This document shows, one piece after another, positions 7,060 through 11,373 of a stretch of DNA of 11,373 bases. The DNA is taken from assembly GCA_028718575.1 (NCBI GenBank), contig JAQULN010000055.1, forward strand, positions 1 to 11,373, written 5' to 3'. This DNA is from Candidatus Krumholzibacteriia bacterium (GTDB lineage: Bacteria; Krumholzibacteriota; Krumholzibacteriia; LZORAL124-64-63). Position 1 is the stretch's first letter. Each line of letters begins with the position of its first letter. Under the pieces are notes generated by a model. The model was given only the letters and a program-made list of their open reading frames with translations, was not told where the DNA came from and ran no database searches. A program made the position numbers and the translations under genes.

Positions 7060-7577
7060 CAACGATCCCTCTGCGAGCCACGACCACCGCCGCCGTCGTT
7101 GCGGCTTCCTCGTTGCCGCGCTGTGTCTTCATCCACGTCGTCCTGCCACCCGTTGCGCGTAGTCGACAGGCAATCGAATCTCCCGACATAGGGTTTGAGG
7201 TCCAGCAAAGGCGTGCCGTCGAGAACATCCACCCCGGCAACGTGCAGCACGGATCCTTCGCGGCGCAGCAACTCGACGACGCTCAACCCGATCGCATTGG
7301 GTCGCCGCGGCGCGCGCGTCGCGAACACGCCGCGTTCCACATCTTGCAGAAAGGGTTTGACCAGAAGCCGCGCGGGCCCAGAGCGGTGGAAGTGGTAGAT
7401 CAAATATATGTGTGAGAAGCCGTCCAGGTCCCGCAGTCCTTCCGTAAACTCCGGGATAACCTCAACCCGACCGAGGCAATCTGCGGCATATACAGGCTGG
7501 ATCGGCGTCTGTTCAGCAACGGTATGCTCGCTTCTGATCACACCGATCGACCGGTATGTGATCGCCGCCTGACTCAC
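7059..7577 (-). CDS. trmO: TrmO/TsaA-like SAM-dependent methyltransferase
   Basis: A 172-residue UPF0066 (TrmO, formerly TsaA/YaeB) beta-barrel protein. Known members use S-adenosylmethionine to N6-methylate the t6A37 base of certain tRNAs. Seen here: RSIGVIRSEH at 9-18, GRVEVIPEFTEGLRDLDGFSHIYLIYHFHRS (37-66), the hallmark ATRAPRRPNAIGLS (86-99), and VLDGTPLLDLKPYVGRFD (118-135). The tail (140-172) is Gly/Arg/Asp-rich and not conserved. The GTG start at 7577 overlaps the preceding NifX stop as GTGA, and the protein then starts one short stretch before the conserved first strand; a longer frame to 7724 would lie inside the NifX gene. The C-terminal domain of E. coli TrmO is absent, as in other short archaeal and bacterial homologues. 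Why it sits in a NifX/ATPase operon is unclear; it may modify something other than tRNA. Confidence 0.87.
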   Translation of the reverse strand: MSQAAITYRSIGVIRSEHTVAEQTPIQPVYAADCLGRVEVIPEFTEGLRDLDGFSHIYLIYHFHRSGPARLLVKPFLQDVERGVFATRAPRRPNAIGLSVVELLRREGSVLHVAGVDVLDGTPLLDLKPYVGRFDCLSTTRNGWQDDVDEDTARQRGSRNDGGGGRGSQRDR

Positions 7578-7936
7578 GCCCAGTGCCCCTGGACATCGGC
7601 GGCGGCGGCTTCGGCAAGCTCTTGGGCGCAGTACTTCGCGAGGGCTTCGGCAACCGTCGAGGCATCGGTGTGATACACTTTGATCCCAGCCGCTTTCAGC
7701 ACGCGAAACGCCTTCGGACCGCAATGACCGGTGACCAGCGCCTGAATGCCGAGGCGCGCGACGGTTTGCGCGGCCTGAATGCCCGCCCCTTGTGCCGCAC
7801 TGAGATTCTGCTCGTTATCGATCACCGTGAACTCGTTCGCATCCAGATCGTAGACGATAAACTTCGCGGCCCGCCCGAATCGGCTGTCCAGCGGCGCGTC
7901 GAGCGTGGTGCCGGTTGTCGTGAACGCGATCTTCAT
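7574..7936 (-). CDS. NifX/NifB-family protein, orange-protein (ORP)/MTH1175 type (second of three)
   Basis: A 120-residue protein of the dinitrogenase Fe-Mo cofactor family. It begins MKIAFTTTGTTLDAPLDSRFGRAAKFIVYD, with the DSRFGRA motif; NEQNLSAAQGAGIQAAQTV (41-59) and TGHCGPKAFRVLKAAGIKVY (69-88) follow. These are the core motifs of the MTH1175/ORP subgroup, whose Desulfovibrio gigas member carries a Mo-Cu-S cluster. C72 is a candidate ligand, and C103 is a second cysteine. The ATG at 7936 is preceded by AAAGGGC about 9 nt upstream and agrees with the family's N-terminal strand; an extension to 7981 has no support. It follows an 86-nt gap after the DUF5320 gene and overlaps TrmO by 4 nt. 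Cofactor type cannot be told from sequence. Confidence 0.92.
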   Translation of the reverse strand: MKIAFTTTGTTLDAPLDSRFGRAAKFIVYDLDANEFTVIDNEQNLSAAQGAGIQAAQTVARLGIQALVTGHCGPKAFRVLKAAGIKVYHTDASTVAEALAKYCAQELAEAAAADVQGHWA

Positions 7937-8022
7937 TCTAGTGCCCTTTCGGCTGAAGGGTATGCAAATCCCGCTCGCCACGGTGGCCGCGTGGAACTCG
8001 CCCTCGCGCGTGCGGCCCGCGG
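7937..8022 (-). promoter_or_regulatory. Intercistronic gap with possible hairpins before the second NifX gene
   Basis: This is the only sizeable gap inside the operon (86 nt). On the transcript strand a short CCCTT/AAGGG hairpin overlaps the AAAGGGC ribosome site of the downstream gene, and GGCCGC/GCGGCC (8012-8017 with 7985-7990) can form another stem. Either could tune translation or stabilise processed RNA. No promoter hexamers were seen. The call is weak because GC-rich DNA makes short stems common. Confidence 0.25.
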
Positions 8023-8427
8023 TTACTCGGCGTTGCGCTGGTCTTCAATCTCCTGCAAGCGCTGTTGTACAGCCGCCAGTTCAGTCTGCAATGCTGCCGC
8101 TTGATTCCGCAGCGCCTGGAGTTCCAGAGCCTGGTTCGGTTGCGGGCCGGATACGGCACCGCCGGCTGCTGGCGCATAGCCGAATGGCGTTGGCGCTTGG
8201 CCGAACCGCAACCAGCCCGGTAGGCCGGTAGCGTGGAACATGTTCCGCCAACCGCGACCTCCGCCTCGGTTTCCGAAACCGCCGCCGCGGCCGCCGCCGC
8301 CCATTCCGAAGCCCCGACCACCACCAGGATTCGTAAACCCCGGCGCGGTGAACCCGGCACAGTAGCCGGCGCCGCGGCCAGTCAGCGGTCCCATCCCCAT
8401 GGGTCCGGTTCGATCTCCCCTAGGCAT
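8023..8427 (-). CDS. DUF5320 protein, Gly-rich with C-terminal coiled coil
   Basis: A 134-residue protein whose N-terminus MPRGDRTGPMGMGPLTGRG, followed by AGYCAGF (20-26), is the hallmark of DUF5320, a family of unknown function almost always encoded beside NifX-like proteins. Residues 33-61 are a Gly/Arg tract (GGGRGFGMGGGGRGGG), 66-95 a Pro/Gly linker, and 98-131 a Gln/Leu/Ala-rich helix predicted to form a coiled coil (LELQALRNQAAALQTELAAV). The single Cys (C23) is conserved in the signature. The ATG at 8427 has AAGGAAGG about 9 nt upstream and lies 46 nt inside the preceding NifX gene, in a different frame. Likely a small cytosolic partner or scaffold of the NifX proteins; no activity is known. 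Confidence 0.9.
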   Translation of the reverse strand: MPRGDRTGPMGMGPLTGRGAGYCAGFTAPGFTNPGGGRGFGMGGGGRGGGFGNRGGGRGWRNMFHATGLPGWLRFGQAPTPFGYAPAAGGAVSGPQPNQALELQALRNQAAALQTELAAVQQRLQEIEDQRNAE

Positions 8428-8801
8428 CGTCGCACCTTCCTTTGTCTGCCGCGCCGACGACGGCGACCGCAGCAACCCGGCATGGCGTACACGTCGCGCC
8501 GCAAGCTGCCGTCGAGCCAAGCCTGGACGACCTCGCCGAGATCGCCGGTCACGAAGGGAAACACCTTGATTCCGTAAGCTTCGACCAAATCATGCATGGG
8601 CCGGGAAATCGCCCCGCAAATCAGCATGCCGACTCCCAGCTCCACGAGTTTCAGAACCTTCTGGACGGGCAGTTCTCCGGTCAACGTCACGTCGGAATGT
8701 CCCGTGATCCGCCCGCCCGCGGCTTCGACGAGGTGGATCTGCCGCGCGGTGTCGAAGACCGGCGCGATCCGTTGCTGCCAGTAAGCGAAGGCTGCGTTCA
8801 C
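8382..8801 (-). CDS. NifX/NifB-family protein with Cys/Arg-rich tail (first gene of operon)
   Basis: A 139-residue protein of the dinitrogenase Fe-Mo cofactor family. From the GTG at 8801 it reads AAFAYWQQRIAPVFDTA, matching the usual IAIPxWxGRISPVFDxA start of this subgroup; ELPVQKVLKLVELGVGMLICGAISRPM (43-69, C62) and GIKVFPFVTGDLGEVVQAWLDG (77-98) are the core. The tail MPGCCGRRRRRGRQRKVRRC (107-126) holds three cysteines and many arginines, as in related proteins. GGGAG lies about 8 nt before the GTG. Longer frames with ATG at 8936 or 8966 are rejected because the sigma-54 promoter (8880-8895) lies inside them and their extra residues do not resemble the family. The last 15 codons share DNA with the start of DUF5320. 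First gene after the promoter, so it leads the operon. Confidence 0.88.
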   Translation of the reverse strand: MNAAFAYWQQRIAPVFDTARQIHLVEAAGGRITGHSDVTLTGELPVQKVLKLVELGVGMLICGAISRPMHDLVEAYGIKVFPFVTGDLGEVVQAWLDGSLRRDVYAMPGCCGRRRRRGRQRKVRRCLGEIEPDPWGWDR

Positions 8802-8821
8802 GGTGCGGCTCCCGTCTCGTC

Positions 8822-8860
8822 CGGCATCCAACGCGCGTCCGCCAGCGCGCTCTGATGCCG
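8822..8860 (-). promoter_or_regulatory. Leader hairpin in the 5' UTR of the NifX/ATPase operon
   Basis: On the transcript strand CGGCATC (8860-8854) pairs exactly with GATGCCG (8828-8822), and an inner CGCGC/GCGCG pairing (8850-8846 with 8837-8833) extends the stem. It sits between the predicted transcription start near 8869 and the ribosome site near 8811, ending 8 nt before it. It could stabilise the messenger or affect translation. The fold is seen by eye only. Confidence 0.4.
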
Positions 8861-8879
8861 CGCCGGCAATCAATCGACC

Positions 8880-8895
8880 TGCAATTGACGCGCCA
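8880..8895 (-). promoter_or_regulatory. Sigma-54 (RpoN) promoter of the NifX/ATPase operon
   Basis: On the minus strand the 16-mer TGGCGCGTCAATTGCA matches the RpoN consensus TGGCACGNNNNTTGCW at every fixed position except one (G for A in the -24 box), with exact -24/-12 spacing and a T before the TGG. The GC of the -12 box places the start of transcription near 8869, about 68 nt before the GTG of the first NifX gene. A sigma-54 activator is encoded immediately upstream, which supports the call. Confidence 0.85.
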
Positions 8896-8916
8896 ACGCC
8901 GTCGACCCGGCCGCAA

Positions 8917-8960
8917 GACGGATAGAATATTGTCATTGTTATAGATAAGGCTGATGATCC
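8917..8960. promoter_or_regulatory. AT-rich spacer, possible DNA-bending (IHF-type) region
   Basis: The segment AGAATATTGTCATTGTTAT (8924-8942) and its flanks form a sharp AT-rich patch between the enhancer-like repeats and the sigma-54 promoter, where IHF often bends DNA. I see no perfect match to the IHF consensus WATCAANNNNTTR, so only the AT-rich character and position are secure. Confidence 0.3.
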
Positions 8961-8981
8961 ATCCACCCGCCACCATCATAT

Positions 8982-8999
8982 AGTTGCGTTATCACTACT
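8982..8999. promoter_or_regulatory. Putative enhancer site 1 for the sigma-54 activator
   Basis: AGTTGCGTTATCACTACT is an imperfect dyad (AGT..G.G against C.C..ACT) and agrees at 15 of 18 positions with the site at 9015-9032. Its centre is about 121 nt upstream of the predicted transcription start, a normal distance for an upstream activator sequence. Confidence 0.65.
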
Positions 9000-9014
9000 G
9001 GACAAAACATAAAC

Positions 9015-9032
9015 AGTTGCACTATCGCTACT
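9015..9032. promoter_or_regulatory. Putative enhancer site 2 for the sigma-54 activator
   Basis: AGTTGCACTATCGCTACT repeats site 1 with three differences and has clearer symmetry (AGTnGC against GCnACT). The two sites are 33 bp apart, about three helical turns, so bound dimers would face the same side of the helix. The site overlaps the stop codon (9028-9030) of the activator gene. Its centre is about 154 nt upstream of the predicted start. Confidence 0.65.
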
Positions 9033-10422
9033 CTATCTCGTCGCGGCGCTGCCGGCCGTCGCGCGCGGGCAATTCGATCCCCAGCCTCTTGACGCGGCGA
9101 AAGAACGTCGTCTTGTGAATGCCGAGATCGCGCGCGGCCGCCAGGCGATTGCCGCCGTTGCGCGCGAGCGCGGCGCGAATGGCTTGGGCGTCGAGAACGT
9201 CGTGTGCCGAGCGCACACCGCGTTCAGCACTTTCCATTTCCGCGCCGCGGGACCTCAGTTCCGCGGGCAAGTGCCCGATGCCGATCACGCTCTCGTCGCA
9301 GAGGATGAATGCGCGTTCGATCGCGTTGGCCAACTGGCGGATGTTGCCCGGCCAGTCGTGCGCCATGAGCAGCGACAGCGCCTCCGGCGAGACGCCGGTG
9401 ACCGCCTTGCGTTGTAAGCGATGCAGCCTCGCGAGGATCAGATCCACAAGCAGCGGGATATCTTCATTGCGCCGGCGCAGCGGCGGCATTTCCAACCTGA
9501 TCACATTGACGCGGTAGTAGAGATCCTCGCGGAAAAGTCCCCGCTCAACCAGATTGGCGAGATCCTTGTTGGTCGCTGCCAGCACCCGCACATCAGCGGT
9601 CTCGCTATGGGTTGATCCCAACGGCTCGTAAGTGCGTTCCTGCAGGACGCGCAACAGGCGCACTTGCAGCGCCGGGCTGATCTCGCCGATCTCGTCGAGT
9701 AAGATCGTACCGCCTTTGGCCTGGGCGAAACGGCCTGGTTTGTTCCCCTGCGCTCCGGTAAACGCCCCAGCCTTGTAACCAAACAACTCCGATTCGAGCA
9801 GCGTGTCCGGCAATGCCCCGCAATTGACGGCAACGAACGGACCTTGCTGCCGCGGGCTGAGCGCATGCAACGTGCGCGCGATCAGTTCCTTGCCGGTGCC
9901 GGTCTCGCCGAGGATCAGCACCGTGCTGGGGCTCGCGGCAATGGCCGGTAGAACCTCAAAAATACGCTGCATCAGGGGGCTGCGGCTGGTCAGGTCGCCG
10001 ACCCGAAACCTGCCTGACAACTCTTGGCGTAGCGCCTCGACCTCGGACAGATCGCGAAACGTTTCGACGCCGCCGATCACGTGGCCTTTTCTGTCGCGCA
10101 AGACCGCGGTCGAGAGACTGATGGGCGTGCGGTTGCCGCCGGCGTCGACGATGTACGCGGATTTGCCGATGACCGGCTTGCCGGTTTGTAGGGTTTGCTG
10201 AAGCGCACATTCGGCGCCGCAAAGGCTGGAACGGAACACGTCACAACAGCGCCGGCCCAACGCTTCGGCGCGCCGCACGCCCGTGATCTGCTCCGCCGCC
10301 CGGTTGAACGTCGTGATGCGCCACTCGCGGTCCACGGTAAACACCCCGTCGGAAATGCTCTCAAGGATGGTTTCCGTCGGGTTGTGGACCCTCGGCGGAG
10401 GCGCTTTCTTTCGAGAACTCAT
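9028..10422 (-). CDS. Sigma-54-dependent activator with Cys-bearing PAS domain (PAS-AAA+-Fis)
   Basis: A 464-residue NtrC-class enhancer-binding protein. Residues 17-128 are a PAS domain (ESISDGVFTVDREWRITTFN, ending GGVETFRDLSEVEALR) with four cysteines C59, C60, C68 and C72 (RRCCDVFRSSLCGAECAL). The AAA+ domain (about 144-370) has Walker A GETGTGKE (172-179), ESELFGYKAGAFTGA with the intact GAFTGA loop (219-224) that contacts sigma-54, Walker B ILLDEIGE (D243, E244), arginine fingers R298/R304 region and WPGNIRQLANAIER. The Fis-type helix-turn-helix is at 422-449 (NRLAAARDLGIHKTTFFRRVKRL). There is no receiver domain, so control is through the PAS domain rather than phosphorylation. The ATG at 10422 has AGGGTG about 8 nt upstream; a longer frame to 10497 reaches into the promoter region. 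It is upstream of, and collinear with, the operon it probably activates. Confidence 0.95.
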   Translation of the reverse strand: MSSRKKAPPPRVHNPTETILESISDGVFTVDREWRITTFNRAAEQITGVRRAEALGRRCCDVFRSSLCGAECALQQTLQTGKPVIGKSAYIVDAGGNRTPISLSTAVLRDRKGHVIGGVETFRDLSEVEALRQELSGRFRVGDLTSRSPLMQRIFEVLPAIAASPSTVLILGETGTGKELIARTLHALSPRQQGPFVAVNCGALPDTLLESELFGYKAGAFTGAQGNKPGRFAQAKGGTILLDEIGEISPALQVRLLRVLQERTYEPLGSTHSETADVRVLAATNKDLANLVERGLFREDLYYRVNVIRLEMPPLRRRNEDIPLLVDLILARLHRLQRKAVTGVSPEALSLLMAHDWPGNIRQLANAIERAFILCDESVIGIGHLPAELRSRGAEMESAERGVRSAHDVLDAQAIRAALARNGGNRLAAARDLGIHKTTFFRRVKRLGIELPARDGRQRRDEIE

Positions 10423-10586
10423 CGTCGACACCCTATTGGTCGTTCGGACCTGTATTCCAGGAGGCCGGGTCGCTACAACATAACATACGCTGCGCAAGGA
10501 TCCCCAGTCTCTCCTGGATTCCGACGGTTGCGCTGCCGAATATTCATTCCGAACCTTGGGTATCAGGCCATCGAGGAGGACACGCC
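10423..10586. other. Divergent promoter region between the activator and the GOLPH3-family gene
   Basis: The 164-nt spacer contains a local AT-richer stretch (ACAACATAACATAC, about 10475-10488) and an 8-bp inverted repeat, TCCAGGAG (10456-10463) with CTCCTGGA (10511-10518). TCGCTAC at 10470-10476 equals half of the enhancer site found at 9015-9032, which hints at autoregulation. No convincing sigma-70 or sigma-54 promoter could be set. Confidence 0.35.
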
Positions 10587-11285
10587 GTGGCGGTCAACAA
10601 AAAGCTATTCCTGCACGAAGAAATCATGCTCCTGGCTCTGCGGGATCGGGAGGGAACCGTCGCCGCCGGCTCAACCTACCACTACGCGATCGGCGGCGCG
10701 ATTCTCGCCGAACTCATGTTGCAGAAACGCCTCGAGGTCGAGAAGGACGGAAAGAAGCGATTCGCCCGAGTGGTGAATCGAACGCCGATCGGCAACTCTC
10801 TGCTCGACGACTGTTTGACGAAACTCGCCGCCGCCAAGAAACGCGCGCAACTGTCGACATGGGTCTCACGGTTCGCCAACACGAAGAATCTCAAGCATGT
10901 GGTCGCGGGGCGCCTGGCCGAGCGCGGCATCCTGCGGATCGACAAGGACAAGGTGCTCGGCATCTTCACGCGGACCATCTATCCGGAAGTGGACCCCGCG
11001 CCTGAGCGCACGCTGCTCGCGCGGCTCGAGCGCGCGATTTTTTCCGAGCGAGCCGACGTCGCACCGCGGACGGCCGTGCTCGTTTCGCTGGCCAACAGCG
11101 CCGATCTTCTGCGACTCGCCTTCGACCGCAAGCAGCTCAAGAGCCGCCGGTCGCGCCTCGAGCAGATCTGTAACGGCGAGTCGACCGGTAAGGCCACGCG
11201 CGAGGCCATCGAGGCCATGCAGGCGGCTGTGATGGTTGCCTGCATCATGCCGGCGATCATGGCCAGCTCGGCGGCGACGCACTGA
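10587..11285 (+). CDS. GOLPH3/VPS74 (GPP34) family protein
   Basis: A 232-residue member of the GOLPH3/GPP34 family, best known in eukaryotes as a phosphatidylinositol-4-phosphate-binding Golgi adaptor; bacterial members are common in some lineages but mostly uncharacterised. The N-terminal LFLHEEIMLLALRDREGT (7-24) and YAIGGAILAELMLQKRLEV (33-51) are the family signature, followed by W92, KNLKHVVAGRLAERGILR (100-117), the FTRTIYP segment (127-133) and a helical C-terminal half with RTAVLVSLANSADLLRLAF (161-179). The last helix (about 208-226, AMQAAVMVACIMPAIMA) is hydrophobic enough to touch the membrane. The GTG start at 10587 is chosen because GAGGAGGA lies 7 nt upstream. It faces away from the sigma-54 activator. 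Membrane association is inferred from the family. Confidence 0.88.
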   Translation: MAVNKKLFLHEEIMLLALRDREGTVAAGSTYHYAIGGAILAELMLQKRLEVEKDGKKRFARVVNRTPIGNSLLDDCLTKLAAAKKRAQLSTWVSRFANTKNLKHVVAGRLAERGILRIDKDKVLGIFTRTIYPEVDPAPERTLLARLERAIFSERADVAPRTAVLVSLANSADLLRLAFDRKQLKSRRSRLEQICNGESTGKATREAIEAMQAAVMVACIMPAIMASSAATH

Positions 11286-11373
11286 GACCGGCGATCAATC
11301 ACTCCAGGTAGCGACCGCCTGCGCCTGTCATGCATCGCGATCTGAGTTCATCGAGAGGGGCCCAAGGAGTCGG
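11286..11373. other. Right-edge sequence, no gene recognised
   Basis: The last 88 nt hold no recognisable gene, terminator or repeat. AAGGAG near 11364-11369 could be the ribosome site of a gene beginning beyond the window. Confidence 0.3.

Noticed and set aside
6367..7191. Plus-strand 274-codon open frame
   Set aside because: It is antisense to the first ferredoxin-MinD ATPase and reads as Arg/Asp/His-rich shadow sequence.
8802..8966. Upstream extension of the first NifX gene to ATG 8936 or 8966
   Set aside because: The extension contains the sigma-54 promoter and the leader hairpin, and its residues do not resemble the family; the GTG at 8801 aligns with the usual N-terminus.
10456..10518. 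8-bp inverted repeat TCCAGGAG/CTCCTGGA in the divergent spacer
   Set aside because: The 47-nt separation and short arms make it unremarkable by chance in a GC-rich region; noted only within the intergenic entry.
10500..10540. Possible sigma-54 promoters ahead of the activator or the GOLPH3-family gene
   Set aside because: The nearest TGG...TTGC pairs (both strands) have spacing off by two bases and lack the TGGC core, so they do not meet the RpoN consensus.

Overview
This is a GC-rich bacterial window with tightly packed genes and clear Shine-Dalgarno sites. Two cell-envelope clues are present: a lipobox lipoprotein with a DNRLRE-type beta domain and a C-rich GYWKTH-type tail, and a Gly/Met-rich secreted protein. 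Together with a cluster of NifX-like proteins and ferredoxin-containing MinD-type ATPases, they suggest an anaerobic or facultative, Gram-negative, probably uncultured lineage (Desulfobacterota-, Krumholzibacteriota- or Eisenbacteria-like). That placement is inference; no rRNA or other phylogenetic marker lies in the window.

Left part (1-2124, minus strand): an ABC-2 type exporter, ATPase followed by a permease that runs off the left edge. Next (2380-4366, plus strand): two exported proteins, a Gly/Met-rich secreted protein of unknown function and a lipoprotein with its own AT-rich promoter. A perfect 12-bp hairpin at 4405-4438 separates them from the convergent cluster to the right.

Centre (4448-8801, minus strand): eight genes that read as one operon. 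In transcription order they are a NifX-family protein, a DUF5320 protein, a second NifX-family protein (closest to the orange-protein/MTH1175 type), a TrmO-like methyltransferase, two tandem MinD-superfamily ATPases each with a two-cluster ferredoxin insert, a third NifX-family protein with an HFGHC motif, and a hot-dog thioesterase. Six of the seven junctions overlap; the one after DUF5320 is an 86-nt gap.

Upstream of this operon lie a near-consensus sigma-54 promoter (8880-8895), an AT-rich spacer, and two 18-bp imperfect repeats (8982-8999 and 9015-9032) placed where an enhancer-binding protein would bind. Immediately beyond is the gene for such a protein: a PAS-AAA+-Fis sigma-54 activator with an intact GAFTGA loop and four cysteines in its PAS domain. 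The layout closely parallels the orange-protein (ORP) loci of Desulfovibrio, which are sigma-54 dependent and carry a cognate activator, but this version adds TrmO, DUF5320, extra NifX paralogues and a thioesterase. I infer a redox- or metal-responsive system that assembles or carries a Fe-S or Mo-type cofactor.

Right end (10587-11285, plus strand): a bacterial GOLPH3 (GPP34) family protein, divergent from the sigma-54 activator. No tRNA, rRNA, CRISPR or insertion sequence was seen.
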